This document shows, one piece after another, positions 41,565 through 51,995 of a DNA stretch of 64,000 nt. The translations under genes and the position numbers were made by a program. The notes beneath the pieces were generated by a model. That model worked only from the letters and a program-made list of their open reading frames with translations, was not told the DNA's origin and ran no database searches. Numbering within the stretch: the stretch's first letter is position 1; each line of letters begins with the position of its first letter. Source of the DNA: Phymatolithon calcareum (Eukaryota; Rhodophyta; Florideophyceae; Hapalidiales); contig OZ345383.1 in NCBI GenBank assembly GCA_977006965.1, forward strand, positions 930,001-994,000, read 5' to 3'.

Positions 41565-42971
41565 TTACTCAAGAGAACTTAGATCATTAGCGTCGGCAGC
41601 GAACTGTATATTATTCCGAAGCAGCTTGTTTTCTTCCTGTAACGTCTTCTCCCTTTGGCGAAGCTTTTCAATTTTGTTGCGCTCCTTCGTAATTTTTTCT
41701 GTCAGTTCCTTCTTTTTGCGAATACTTCGAAAGGCAGTCTCGCGATTCCGCATTTTCCGTCTTAAAGCTTTTGCTTCTTGCTCGCTTTGGGTGGACACAG
41801 GTGCAGCCACGCCGTTTGGAATTGTATCATATGTGACTGGAAAGGGATTGACTTGTGCAGGTAACGGGTTTGGGAATCGCACGACTGTGCCACTGTGCAG
41901 CACATTTCCAATCATGTAAGGTTTACCGATGCCTATTGGACCAGCAGGAGCAAAAACGTTTGAGAATGCTGATACATTCCCAGGCGTTGGAAACTCGTGC
42001 CACCCTTGCATTCTTGGTCCACTTGCACGACATAACTCGTTTCCAATTCTGATGTCCTTAACGGCAAACGAAGGCATCGGTTCCACATGGCCCGGCGGTC
42101 GAGGCGGAGATAGGACGCTACTTCTCATGCTCTGCGAGATTCCAGCAGCAATCAAACGGGGAATAACACCCGGATCATTTCCGCCGATCATACCGTTAAA
42201 GACTTCAGCGCCGTTACAAGGTATCATGACTTGATTGGAGAACAAGGTATTCACAGTCCTGGCTGTTCCCGCAAAACTTCCAATATTAACCGCCATATTT
42301 TTGGAAGATGTCGAAAAGTCCAGCACCGATTTCGCGGGATACAATTCAAGTCTTTTGCGGCATGCGCAGTCACGGATGCCAAATGGATTACATGTCAAAC
42401 ACATGACGAACTGATCAAAGTGGATGTAAAACACAACGCTTCGAGCAAGACGGTCGACGTTGACCGGGCGATCGGAGTACATTTCATCGCAGATCACATT
42501 CTTCGGAAACATCATGAAGTGATTGTGTCGATGTATCGGTGAATCCCAAAACACAATGGTCAATTCTGCCAAATCGCTATCGAGGGACACGGAGAGACAA
42601 TCACCGTTGGCATCGTTCCGCACAAATCGGACGTAGCTCGTCGTCGAATACCGCATTCCTGACGGCAACTTCAACTCCGAACGGTTATCTTTCAATAGAA
42701 TGGATGCAGAGAGCTCATCGATGTTGTATGCGGGGATGATTACCCATTCAGAGTTAGTGTACGCATGCGCAAACATGGACAAGATTGGCGATGGATTGCT
42801 AACGCTCATGCTCATCTTGCCGGAGAACGCGTACTGCACTTGTTGCTTAGAGGTTAGGATTTTGAGATCAGATTCAGGGGTGGACTTGAAAAGAAACTCT
42901 CTCACCCAGTCCTTGTTTAGCAAGTTGAGAATCCTTGCCAAGACATATTGAGTGGAGAAAGACTGCGCCAT
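41565..42971 (-). CDS. bZIP-like family protein B, with full leucine zipper
   Basis: 468 residues from MAQSFSTQYVLARILNLLNK. The frame stays open to 43289, but family similarity starts only here (NKDWVREFLF matches HRGWVQDYLL of A). Family core: AYNIDELSASILL, RYVRFVRNDANGDCLSVSLD and a Cys cluster FVMCLTCNPFGIRDCACRK. The C-terminus is a canonical bZIP: basic region RRKMRNRETAFRSIRKKKEL, then a long heptad region (TEKITKERNKIEKL, REKTLQEENKLLRN). It can therefore dimerise in the ordinary way, unlike A, C and D. Sequence is the most divergent of the four. Single exon. Confidence 0.82.
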   Translation of the reverse strand: MAQSFSTQYVLARILNLLNKDWVREFLFKSTPESDLKILTSKQQVQYAFSGKMSMSVSNPSPILSMFAHAYTNSEWVIIPAYNIDELSASILLKDNRSELKLPSGMRYSTTSYVRFVRNDANGDCLSVSLDSDLAELTIVFWDSPIHRHNHFMMFPKNVICDEMYSDRPVNVDRLARSVVFYIHFDQFVMCLTCNPFGIRDCACRKRLELYPAKSVLDFSTSSKNMAVNIGSFAGTARTVNTLFSNQVMIPCNGAEVFNGMIGGNDPGVIPRLIAAGISQSMRSSVLSPPRPPGHVEPMPSFAVKDIRIGNELCRASGPRMQGWHEFPTPGNVSAFSNVFAPAGPIGIGKPYMIGNVLHSGTVVRFPNPLPAQVNPFPVTYDTIPNGVAAPVSTQSEQEAKALRRKMRNRETAFRSIRKKKELTEKITKERNKIEKLRQREKTLQEENKLLRNNIQFAADANDLSSLE

Positions 42972-43302
42972 GCGAGCGCAACCAAGCGCACGCAAACGCT
43001 CCTTACGATAACCTTGGCTTGTCAATGCGTCCGCATCGATAATGCACGCAAAAGGACAAGTCTCAAACCACAGGACGAAAACATACCTCGGGAGGAAGGA
43101 CGTGTTCCCCGAGTCGGTTGCCTCGTTCCAGCGCCGATATGCACTGATGACGTTTTCTCGCCCGTACACTGTCGTGAACGTTTGCTCAATACGTATCGCA
43201 ATACGGCTAATTTTAAATTCATAAATTGGCTCATAGGATCTCTTCGATAGGCTACTGTAAAGCACAATCCAATACAAACTCCAGCGCAAGGACCGTTGTC
43301 TA
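42972..43302. other. Upstream of bZIP-like B
   Basis: Open frame extension of B without similarity; probably 5' leader or promoter. Confidence 0.35.
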
Positions 43303-43516
43303 TCCCCGTGGGGAGCCCCTTAGGGGGCCAGAGGTGGGTTTTTGTAGACCACCGAAGAGTGGAACACCCACCATAAGAAACTCTTCACCGGACAGAATCA
43401 AGCCAAGTTTTCTTGGCACACGAAAATTTGCCCCAAGCGGCAGAAGATGCGTTAAAAACTTTTAAATAAAAATCTATTTTTCTTCTTCTTCTTCTTCTTC
43501 TTCTTCTTCTTCTTCT
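43303..43516 (+). mobile_element. SINE-like retroposon with (TTC)n tail (copy 5)
   Basis: Longest copy: GGGGCCAGAGGTGGGTTT, then GACAGAATCAAGCCAAG, GCGGCAGAAGATGCG and AAATAAAAATCTATTTTTC, ending in an uninterrupted run of about twelve TTC units (43479-43515). The tail identifies the 3' end of the element. Confidence 0.85.
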
Positions 43517-44040
43517 TTCTCTGTGGGGACGGACATATCCAGAGCTCGACGTTGAGACTTCAGCACAAACGACAAAGCTAGACAGTTTACTAAAATGAGC
43601 TGCGACTGGAAGTGGCAGACAAAAAAGCTGGACTAGTTATTTCAAAACTAACCAGACGTCGGTGACGTTGTGAGTAACTTTCTAAGCGCTGCATAAACCC
43701 GGTGTGGACTAGGGGTAAAAAAGTTAGTTTTCTGGAATACGGTGCGCTCCAGAGGCACATGGAAAAATTCCTCCGGCTTCCATTGCCAGAAGGGCTTTTT
43801 CGTTTTCCCTGTCCTGTGTCGCGCATGTCTAATGACTGTAAATCAGGGTTGCTTTGTGTTCCAGTGTGCCCGCCACCTTGTACAGAGTATGTCTCCGCCG
43901 TCCTTGCTTGCAGATTATCACTTGCAATAGCTAAAGCTTATTCTTATAGTTCACATTGGCATATTATTTCTATGAGCACCGAAATGCCCAATGGAGGGAG
44001 ACACCCCAAGTGACCATGACATGGCCAGTGCTATGGGTAA
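43517..44040. other. No gene supported
   Basis: Short overlapping frames on both strands only. Confidence 0.5.
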
Positions 44041-44045
44041 TCTTT

Positions 44046-44340
44046 CCGTCTCTTTTTATTGCGGAAAGATCGCTGACGCAAAAGCTAATCGTCTGAAGCT
44101 GTTTGAAAACAGCTTCTCATTATTCAGAAATTTGAGAACTGTACGTCTACAGTAGTGGTTTCTCACGGCGTCATTCCTCTCCAGTCTTGGTGCCCACTTG
44201 TCCAATAAACTTGCGTCTGGAGGCAGAGCGTCCATCACAGTGTAGCAATAGGTGTTCAACTGTTTCGATACAGCCGGTATTACACATCTTACATACTGGA
44301 TGGTCCGCCATTGCATCAAAGCTGTCCCCATTATGGGTAT
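44046..44340 (-). mobile_element. LINE 3' fragment with Cys/His knuckle (copy C)
   Basis: The minus strand reads DHPVCKMCNTGCIETVEHLLLHC, the same knuckle as copy B, then GRSASRRKFIGQVGTKTGEE. It ends at CTTTCCGCAATAAAAAGAG. It is 5'-truncated near 44340, where similarity to copy B stops abruptly. It shows the uninterrupted TTTATTGCGGAAAGAT site used by Harbinger in copy B. Confidence 0.85.
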
Positions 44341-45182
44341 TCTGGACTTGAAGCACAATAGCAATGGTAGCATTTTATTCAAGCATGGAACAGGTCGTCT
44401 TCCAGCTCGAGAGCAGAATAGGGGAGCATTCTTAACAATAAAATGTCTGGCATTTCGATTGTGCGCATCAACGCATTGTTCATAGTCAGCTAGTTCAAGA
44501 TCACAAGTTCCATCGATATTAACGACCCAAGCGACTTCCTGTTCGAGCTCCTGCCTACAATTCAGAAAGCCCAATCGATACCCATATTCCGCGCTCGATC
44601 CCCTACATTTACCTCTTCCGAGATCCTGTTCCTCTTTTTGCACTTGATGTGCAAAAGCCCTTAGCCTTGTTCGGAATTTTTCCGACGCATAGCAGAGGAC
44701 TGCAGCTCTATGGGACTGTTCAATAATCGCCGTTTTGTGATGCGGTTACACATGTCCCATTTAGTACCCGTGAGATACCCTTTTCGTAGCCAAGCCGTTC
44801 CTTGTGATATTCCAGAACCATTCCACACTCAATATCTGATCGTGGACCGCGGAAGCACTATGCGCTGGCCATTGCAATAATGAATTTCAACACTGTTGTC
44901 GGATTTTGACGTTTAGTCGATCTTGCATACGCTACGTAAATACTGTATAGTACACTTACGTAAGTAGCGTTTCCTTCAATGCACTTATTAGTGTACTGGA
45001 GGAAACTCTACTTCAAAGCGCGGCGTGTAGCAAATGGCATCCTCGGCCTCTTTGCTTCATCTTACTACAGGACCGAATTTTCCGGAAGCACAACGCCAAC
45101 AATCCTGGTCTGTAGCTCAATTCTCCACTCCGAATCAACAATTTCGAATTCGTCCACGATTTTGGTTGTGCGGCAAAATAAC
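44341..45182. other. Unassigned DNA between LINE fragment and solo LTR
   Basis: A minus-strand frame continues from the LINE fragment to 44643 (MQKEEQDLGRGKCRGSS onward) with no recognised domain. It may be another repeat. Nothing else supported. Confidence 0.4.
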
Positions 45183-45531
45183 TGTAGACACGCAATGTTG
45201 CAGGGGTGTGATGAACGACATTATCACCATCGACCTAGGAGCTCTATAACGGCTCCTTGTGATCAATCCACCGACACTGACAACACAGTATCGTGAACTA
45301 CTCTTCCAAGAGGAATCAACGGATTTATCGCAGACGCCGACTAACACTCAACGTAATAATAGTCTAGCGTCAGTTAGTGCCCCCCCTTTTTGCAGGGTGT
45401 GCAATTGCTCGCCCCTGCCCTATTTAAGCGGCGATCCTGATCGCATCTTAGACTGAGGCATCGCATCACAGAGAGATCACCCCTTTTCCAGATAAACCCC
45501 AACCCTTATCTTTTCACTCCCAGTGATTACA
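45183..45531 (+). mobile_element. Solo LTR with target duplication
   Basis: Starts TGTAGACACGCAATGTTGCAG and ends CCCAGTGATTACA, the same termini as the gypsy LTR at 62012-62260. It shares GAGAGATCACC, CTTTTCAC and the TATA-like CCTATTTAAG. The middle is longer and divergent, so it is an older or distinct subfamily. TAAC flanks it on both sides (45179-45182 and 45532-45535). No internal region: a product of LTR-LTR recombination. Confidence 0.88.
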
Positions 45532-47830
45532 TAACGTAGCGTTTGCCGGAGAGCGTGCGTCTGGGCTAAGCGCTAGGGCAAGATCTGTGGTGGGAACAGC
45601 TTGCTAGAGTGCGTGTGAGAAGCCGGAGAGCTATGTCGACACAATGAACGAGGATTCAAGTTCGCTAATTGGGACAGAAAGCTTTCGAGTGAAGGATCCA
45701 TGGTAATACACTGTCCACCGTCGAAGAGAATCATTCCCTGCGTTCTCTCAACAGCACAATACTGGCTGGTTTGATTTCGACCCCAGCGTTATCACGAGGG
45801 CGAGCGAGGCTGGCCTCTCGTTCCAGTATTTCGATGACATACTCGTGAAAGAGGCAAACAGAAGGGCGACTCGCACCCATTAGAGGCGAAAAACTGATGA
45901 CTGAAATACATTTCATGAAGCCAGTAGTTATGCAGTGCGGGAACGGTGACATCTGGTCGCTACGATGCATCGCGATAGGCTGGATTCCTCTTCGGGGACC
46001 AGCTTAGTCCCCGAAGAAGGCGACATTGCATAACTTAATACGCGTAATAAGTTGTGCAATGTCGCCATGAGTCTTCAACTCCGTCGTTTGGGCTGCAGTG
46101 GTAGCGTCTCCTGGATGTAGTATCCCAGATGACTGTGAGTGGTGGAGCTGAGCGACCAAGTAGTACGCAGACAAAACGTAGTACCGACCAATTTAATTTT
46201 CAAGAAAAGGAGAGGGACAATAGAGCACGTGTACGGAATTACTCTTTGGCATGTACAAGAGCTGTTAATGTCGCAATTGCTAGTTTAAAATGGAGAAGAC
46301 TTGGGGGTCAAAATTTCTTATTCGTTTCCCTTCTGCACCGCTAATATGCGTCGTGTTTCCGAATGTCTGAGGTTTTAGTCTAATAGCTTTAGATTGTCCA
46401 GGAAATGTTTCAAAGAACCATTTTGCCTATCGATTCCCATGATATGTTCCACTGTGTCTGAGCGCTTCGTGCATCTGGGCCTTTGGAAAGCAGTGGATTC
46501 CTAATGATCGCCTTTCTGCATCTTTCGCTTCGCTGTGGCAAAGATCCCTAAGGTGGCCTCATTTCCATTCCTTGTCTTCTTGCGGCCGTCGAGTTCAGTA
46601 CATTTTTCATCGGGTTCCACTTCTTCTACAGTTTCATCTTTCTTTTTATTCATTACCGTAGTTTTTTCAATTCAGCATCTTCAGCACCATTGGTTCGGTC
46701 TTTGACATTCCAGTCATCCAAGTTGCAGTGATATACATCATGTCCTCTTTCATAATCGATGCCTTGCATATGCAGGAAGGAGAGAAAACATAAATGTTTT
46801 GTGCCTCCTCAAATTTGAGGCACAATGTCAGTGTCCACGAATTTTCAGTCCCCGAAGCGTGGTAAAACAGAGCAGAATCGCATTGCGCAATATTGACACC
46901 ACGCCCTCAGCGAGAGAAACGTGCATACATGAACGACGCACAGCGACTTGTCCGTTTCCAGACAGTTTCAATGGACAAGGACAATGCAGTGCAATTCTTA
47001 CTTGTTCTTTGCTCTCCGGCGCATTAATGAAATTCAATCTGGACATATCAATGTGGCACTCCACCTCTCTACCACTCCAAGACTTCTTCATCTTCTCATT
47101 CAAGCCTCTTCTTCCTCTACTCCGTGTGCCGACTCAAACCCATCCGCTGCGGTGGAGCGATCATGTTTCTAAACCCCTGGGAAGAACTACAATGGCACGG
47201 GGGAATTTTTGGTCATAGAATGGCGCGGGCTCCTATGGCGAGTATCGGGACTCGGACTCACTTAGAGCAAATGAGGACCCGAGATTGAATGAGCGGCAGT
47301 TGTGAATCCATAAGCAGTACTGTACAGTATATGATGTTTTGTTTTGGTGATGGCATCCTCACGAGAGGCAGTAGCCACGCGTTCTGACTTCGAGACTAGT
47401 AGTCTCGAGCAGTTAGCTTGTCCTGCTCCTGCGTTGACCTTGAGACTATCAACGGTTGTGCTCTTTCGTTTTGATTGCCTGATTTGAGTTCTGTACCTAT
47501 CACAAGACGTTACAGAGCAACACGTCGTTGAATTAGAGCACTTGTATGCGTTACAGGATCCCGGGCTCGCTAAGAACACAACAGAAGCCAAATAGGGGAC
47601 CGGGCCTCTGCAGCTGTACCCAACCCTCCTTTGGCACTAAAACGCAATTATCCTCATCAGCAGCTGAAAGAGAAATATTAGTCAAGGAGGTATTGAGTGA
47701 CAAGAGTGCGTTATCTTGGAGAATTTTTTCGAAAAGCCACCCCTTTTACTCCGAAAGTGAGACTTTGGAAGCTTTTTTACAAAATTAACGAACCAGACAT
47801 TCCGCTTTCCTCTTGAATGCCTTAAACTAA
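45532..47830. other. Gene-poor stretch
   Basis: About 2.3 kb without a recognisable gene. Frames such as 46799-47218 are probably chance. Hairpins are at 45991-46012 (CTTCGGGGAC / GTCCCCGAAG) and 46019-46066. Confidence 0.5.
46019..46066. repeat. Palindrome, 18-bp arms
   Basis: GGCGACATTGCATAACTT and AAGTTGTGCAATGTCGCC (one mismatch) around AATACGCGTAAT. Confidence 0.88.
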
Positions 47831-49618
47831 TCACACTGCAGAAAAAGAGTTGTTTCTCGTAGAACCACTCTCAGAGGTACTGTCGTGTTCTCCGGTAGAA
47901 TCTTTCGAATCATTATCGTCAGTGCTAGTGCTGTCCTCAACATCATACCCTGTATGATTGACAAACGATCCAGTCCGCAAAAACGAACCCGACCTGCGCA
48001 TGGCATCCTTGACCACCACGTGAAATCCTTTCGCATTTGACGAAAACGGCGCGAAGAATACCATCAGCACGCTCAACGCTTCCATCAAGTAGCAAAACGG
48101 CAGAGCTATCCACATCATGACCATCCAGAACACTCCCTGCCACCATTTGGTCCCGTGTTCGCGCATATTGGCAACGAGCCCGTTCAAGTACACGAGAGCG
48201 GTAGTGGAGATGATGAAGTTTGTCAATATTCTCACAAAGAGAGGTACCGGAATACGATAATGAGAAAGAACGGTCATGAAAACCACAATGAACGGCAGCA
48301 TAATGGGTACAATAATCCATGTCACCGTGTTGAACATGACACACAATCGAAACACCAGTTTTGCAGGACAATACCAGCTCACTTTCCATAATCCCATATA
48401 CCATCTGCGACGCTGCTTCAAAAAGTCCATTATACTCTGCGTACTCTGCTCGTCAAGATAGCCGTCAACCCATTTCGTACGGTATCCGTTTTCCATCGCA
48501 ATAAGAACCCACCACGCATCCTCGGTGATACTTCCCTGCAATCCAAGGTCGAAACCGAGTGCAGCCTCCATGTCCTGTCGACACACTACATAGGAGCCAT
48601 GCAATCCGAAAAGCGTGACTCCCAGTCGATGCTGCAAATGAAAGTGACCAAGGTCGTCACCGGTTCGTCGCATGTCAGCCAGCGTGAGGAATGGATGCAC
48701 ACTCCAACTGCGATGGTAAAGAATTGCACCTTGTCCGATGACGCGCACATTGCCCGACGCTTCGGTCTCCGTAATCATCTTGGCAATGCCCTTGATCCCA
48801 CTGCTGGTCGGCTGTGTCTCTTCATCCAGATGCACAATCCATGTGTCGCTCGGTAGCGGACTATTCAAACATGCGTAATGCAGTGCACGTGCCTTGTACA
48901 GCGTGCCGTTTGGTGTGGCATAATCCAGTGGCACCATTATATGAATGATATCGGGTTCTTCAGGCGCTATGAAAGTTCCGGCGTCCGTGACAACTTCGAT
49001 GAGGTAGCTGAAGAGTGAGTTACGTCGCATTTCACGCTGTACACTGCGAATAGTATCCAGAAGACATTCCTCGTTTGTACCGCGCGACACGATACGGAAG
49101 GCGACGTTGTACTCGATGCGAGGAACATCATCGAGACGGGTGTTGTATCGAAAAACTAGATTTCCAGCAAGCGATGCAACGGCGGACGGCAATGCTATGA
49201 GCCAAATGCAACCGCTATACGACCAGAATGTATAGGCGGAAAGATCGGGGCGAAGAATGTCGCCCCATGATCCGGGATACAGCCAGTGTTGCACGAAGAA
49301 AAGAGCTGCGCCAGAGCCAACGATCCACAACACAGTAAAGAAACGGTGCAGGGTGATAGGTCCGGGAATGTCTCGGAAATGCTCACGGGTTCTGGCGTGC
49401 GGGAGATTCTGGAAGGGTTTGCAATTCTGTGCGTCCAATTTGGCGACGGAAGGCGCAGGTGAAGGGAGGGCAGCAGAACTCTGGGTCGAGGATGAGGCTC
49501 CGTTGACGAAAGAGTTGGTGCCGGGTAGTGCGATGGGATGTGGGACGGAGTGGAGAAGACGGCTTAGGACGCGAGTGGCAAAGGCACCTCCCTTCGCGTC
49601 AGCGGAATTGCCTGCCAT
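47831..49618 (-). CDS. Family-2 glycosyltransferase (egghead/BRE-3-like), multi-pass membrane
   Basis: 595 residues, one exon. Two membrane segments at about 91-110 and 130-153 precede a cytosolic GT-A domain. Its motifs are FRIVSRGTNEECLLDTIRSV, WIVHLDEET (metal-binding Asp/Glu, about 265-267), GSITEDAWW (TED, 365-367) and QRRRWYMGLW (QxxRW, 402-406), the order of processive or lipid-acceptor GT2 enzymes. Four or five membrane spans follow (about 420-520), then a Ser/Asp-rich tail. The closest recognisable type is the animal beta-mannosyltransferase egh/BRE-3, acting on glucosylceramide. The actual acceptor cannot be inferred. The N-terminal 80 residues are polar and unassigned. Confidence 0.85.
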   Translation of the reverse strand: MAGNSADAKGGAFATRVLSRLLHSVPHPIALPGTNSFVNGASSSTQSSAALPSPAPSVAKLDAQNCKPFQNLPHARTREHFRDIPGPITLHRFFTVLWIVGSGAALFFVQHWLYPGSWGDILRPDLSAYTFWSYSGCIWLIALPSAVASLAGNLVFRYNTRLDDVPRIEYNVAFRIVSRGTNEECLLDTIRSVQREMRRNSLFSYLIEVVTDAGTFIAPEEPDIIHIMVPLDYATPNGTLYKARALHYACLNSPLPSDTWIVHLDEETQPTSSGIKGIAKMITETEASGNVRVIGQGAILYHRSWSVHPFLTLADMRRTGDDLGHFHLQHRLGVTLFGLHGSYVVCRQDMEAALGFDLGLQGSITEDAWWVLIAMENGYRTKWVDGYLDEQSTQSIMDFLKQRRRWYMGLWKVSWYCPAKLVFRLCVMFNTVTWIIVPIMLPFIVVFMTVLSHYRIPVPLFVRILTNFIISTTALVYLNGLVANMREHGTKWWQGVFWMVMMWIALPFCYLMEALSVLMVFFAPFSSNAKGFHVVVKDAMRRSGSFLRTGSFVNHTGYDVEDSTSTDDNDSKDSTGEHDSTSESGSTRNNSFSAV

Positions 49619-49822
49619 ATCCCGATCGGTGCAGCCCGTTGTTTAGCGGGAAGGACGGTCGGTTACAATTTAGACTACCGGCGGCTTGTAGCGGGGTGAA
49701 TGTGGCAGCCCATCGGCTTCACATACGCCCTCTGTTGCAAGAGCTCAAAATTACGTCACCTTTGATAGATGGGAAAACTTGGTAAACAGATGGTAAATGA
49801 AACGTGCAACTGTTGAGTGGAT
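49619..49822. other. Upstream of the glycosyltransferase
   Basis: Presumed promoter; no box identified. Confidence 0.35.
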
Positions 49823-49964
49823 GCAGTTCCTGCAGAGTGACGTTTTGCCATCAGATGCGTTCAGCATTGCTATCATAGTCGATGATAGCTGGCGAAAACG
49901 TGCTGTACAGCAATTTTCTCTGATTCTTTCTTTCCTGGTGTAGTTACTCAACATCGCTTAGATG

Positions 49965-50000
49965 CTCCTGGACTACTGTACTAGTACAGTAGTCCAGGAG
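49965..50000. repeat. 36-bp perfect palindrome
   Basis: Arm CTCCTGGACTACTGTACT with no spacer; contains TACTGTAC/GTACAGTA words. Confidence 0.95.
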
Positions 50001-50073
50001 TTGTACAGCTGTACAGTATTCAGTTCCTGAAGAGCGACTTTATTCCAGCAGATGCGTTCAGCATTGCTAGTCG

Positions 50074-50131
50074 ATGATCGCTGGTGAAAACATGCTGCAC
50101 AGCTGTACAGCATGTGTTCACCAGCGATCAT
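50074..50131. repeat. 58-bp near-perfect palindrome
   Basis: Arm ATGATCGCTGGTGAAAACAT plus GCTGCACAG mirrored with two or three mismatches; zero spacer, centre AG|CT. Confidence 0.9.
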
Positions 50132-51436
50132 TGCTAACAATTTTCTCTGATTCTAACTTATTTCAAATGCCCAAGCTGCAGATGGACATTAGAGGCGGAA
50201 ATCCATACAGTATACAAAATTCAGTAAACTCCATTGAGGTGGATACCGCATACACGCAAAAACAGATCGCTGGGGTTTCCCTATGGAAACGATTAAGGAT
50301 AAAGCTTTAGCTTTGATTAAGCGGAAAGCTATCTCCTTCCTGCAGAAAGCATGATGTCCTGTAATACTGTAGATAATGTCGTAACTCGTGGTGGCGGTAT
50401 CGTATTTCTGTTCTTAAAAGGACAGATACGCGATATCTCCACGCAAGAAGCACGAGCTTCCTGCGCGGGGTATTGCAACCTTAACCTCCTTCCATTCGAA
50501 CAGGAATCACTTTCTTGATAGTTAATTGCCGCACTCGAGAGGATTGGGAATCTCACATCGTCCTCGAAAGACGCAAACGACACAGCATGGTCTGCTGTAC
50601 AGATCTGTCCCTTCCCGTCCTAAGAGCATGCGCACTGGTTAAACTTTATACAGATCTGGGAATTTTGTACAGTACCGTAAGCATCATAGGCTCGTCCCAT
50701 TTTTTCAAACCACATGGGGCATCACTCATTTTTCCACCAAATTCTCCTCGATTACAATTCGGCGGAACTTCTTTAAAATATTGGGGAATATCACATCTGA
50801 TGATCATGATGATACCAACTATGATAGAAAAACTCTCAGTCATTCTTCAAAGCAATACTGTACTGCACTAAAGTTACAGTAGTGCACAAAATATAGTTTT
50901 TTAAGATTTTTTACGTGTATTAGTGGCAGGACCCGTTTGCTTCCATATTAGTTCTCGCTTGTTCGATCGTTGAAAACTTTGCTCGGATTCTCCAGAATCC
51001 GATTAAAGTTTATCCAGTTATTACGGTACTGGGTTTCTTAAAAAAACTGGCAGAAGTTTTACTCTAGAATATTGCACGATGGAGGGGGCAGGCCTCCCGG
51101 AGCGCAAGTGCTGAAGTAAATTTAGTACTCCTGCTGTAATGACTGTATACTAAACCGCATTTGTATGCCGTTCGCAAAATCTGTAGAGTTGTGCAAGCTT
51201 CTTATTGTGGTGCTAACTCAGAATGATGATCGTCCAGCAAGGCTGATTGAAGGACCCAAATCTGCACAAGCGAATTATGATACAATACGTCTGAGACAAA
51301 TAATTTATTGCTTTTGAGGGATGCTTTTATGTTGCCAACTGCTTCAAAAAAGGAACCGAAATCAAAATTGTTTTTCAAAAATTGGCCCTATTGTAGAGCT
51401 CGCAGAACTAAAGTTAGGGGCGAAGCGCGATTATCA

Positions 51437-51493
51437 CTCTTCCGTGTCCTCTACAGTACTCATCATGATGATGACAGTAGAGGACACGGAAGA
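51437..51493. repeat. Palindrome, about 18-bp arms
   Basis: CTTCCGTGTCCTCTAC and GTAGAGGACACGGAAG around a CATCATGATGATG core. Weaker mirror similarity continues outward. Confidence 0.88.
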
Positions 51494-51514
51494 ATGGAAT
51501 CACATCCGATTCGC

Positions 51515-51546
51515 TTGTTTCATATATCCTGTGATATATGAAACAA
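51515..51546. repeat. Palindrome, about 14-bp arms
   Basis: TTGTTTCATATATC and GATATATGAAACAA around a CTGT spacer. Confidence 0.85.
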
Positions 51547-51709
51547 ATGAAAAAGCAAATGCTTTGCTTTTTCTTTTCTTTTTGAATTCAGAACCGGGAG
51601 GCCACCACTGAGGGAGCATGGCAACACTTTGGCCCGACAATTATATGGGTTATTTGGGCCCAAATGATGGTGTGCTTCCCCGGTGACGAGCCGATTTTGA
51701 GCCTCTTCT

Positions 51710-51995
51710 TCCACTCCACCTTACAGTATCCGACCCCACTTTTGCAGGTGCCGTGCCAGCGCCGTGGGGCCGCAGGCCCCCACCGGCCCAGGTCCGGGGC
51801 CGTCCAGCCCACAATTTACAGCCCTAAATTTACAGTCCTGCTGCCGCCCATGTGCCCTACATTTACACTCGACCTCATCCGACCCCACTTTTGCAGGTGC
51901 TGGACGGTGTCGGACCAGGGCCGGTGGGGGCCTTCGGCCCCACGGCGCTGGCAGGGCACCTGCAAAAGTGGGGTCGGATAAGGTCGAGTGCTTCT
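51710..51995. mobile_element. GC-rich inverted-repeat element (MITE-like)
   Basis: Arms of about 80 bp are inverted copies with few mismatches: outer CACTCGACCTTATCCGACC, then CCACTTTTGCAGGTGCC, then TGCCAGCGCCGTGGGGCCG, at 51715-51805 and reversed at 51905-51990. A third, direct copy of the outer segment (ACTCGACCTCATCCGACCCC) lies at 51867-51897. GC content contrasts sharply with the AT-rich surroundings. No ORF of note. Target duplication not clear. Confidence 0.75.

Larger units (their letters stand above)
49825..50150. repeat. Direct duplication with palindrome in second copy
   Basis: CAGTTCCTG onward, CAGATGCGTTCAGCATTGCT and CAATTTTCTCTGATTC occur in the same order at about 49826-49928 and 50022-50153. 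The second copy has about 35 extra bases that are the inverted repeat of the 30 bases before them, making the palindrome 50074-50131. A separate perfect palindrome (49965-50000) lies between the copies. Confidence 0.88.
50154..51709. other. Gene-poor, palindrome-rich
   Basis: No recognisable gene. Inverted repeats include 51437-51493 (CTTCCGTGTCCTCTAC arms), 51515-51546 (GTTTCATATATC / GATATATGAAAC) and an immediately following GAAAAAGCAAA / TTTGCTTTTTC pair. Confidence 0.55.

Noticed and set aside
42972-43289. N-terminal extension of bZIP-like B
   Set aside because: No similarity to paralogues; the family core begins near MAQSFSTQ.
43479-43515. (TTC)n tract as a protein-coding or telomeric repeat
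   Set aside because: It is the 3' tail of the SINE-like copy.
44056-44643. 195-codon minus frame as a single gene
   Set aside because: Its lower half is LINE 3' DNA in the wrong frame; the upper half has no recognisable domain.
46799-47218. 139-codon frame
   Set aside because: No domain or homologue recognised; overlaps an opposite-strand frame and begins at a palindrome.
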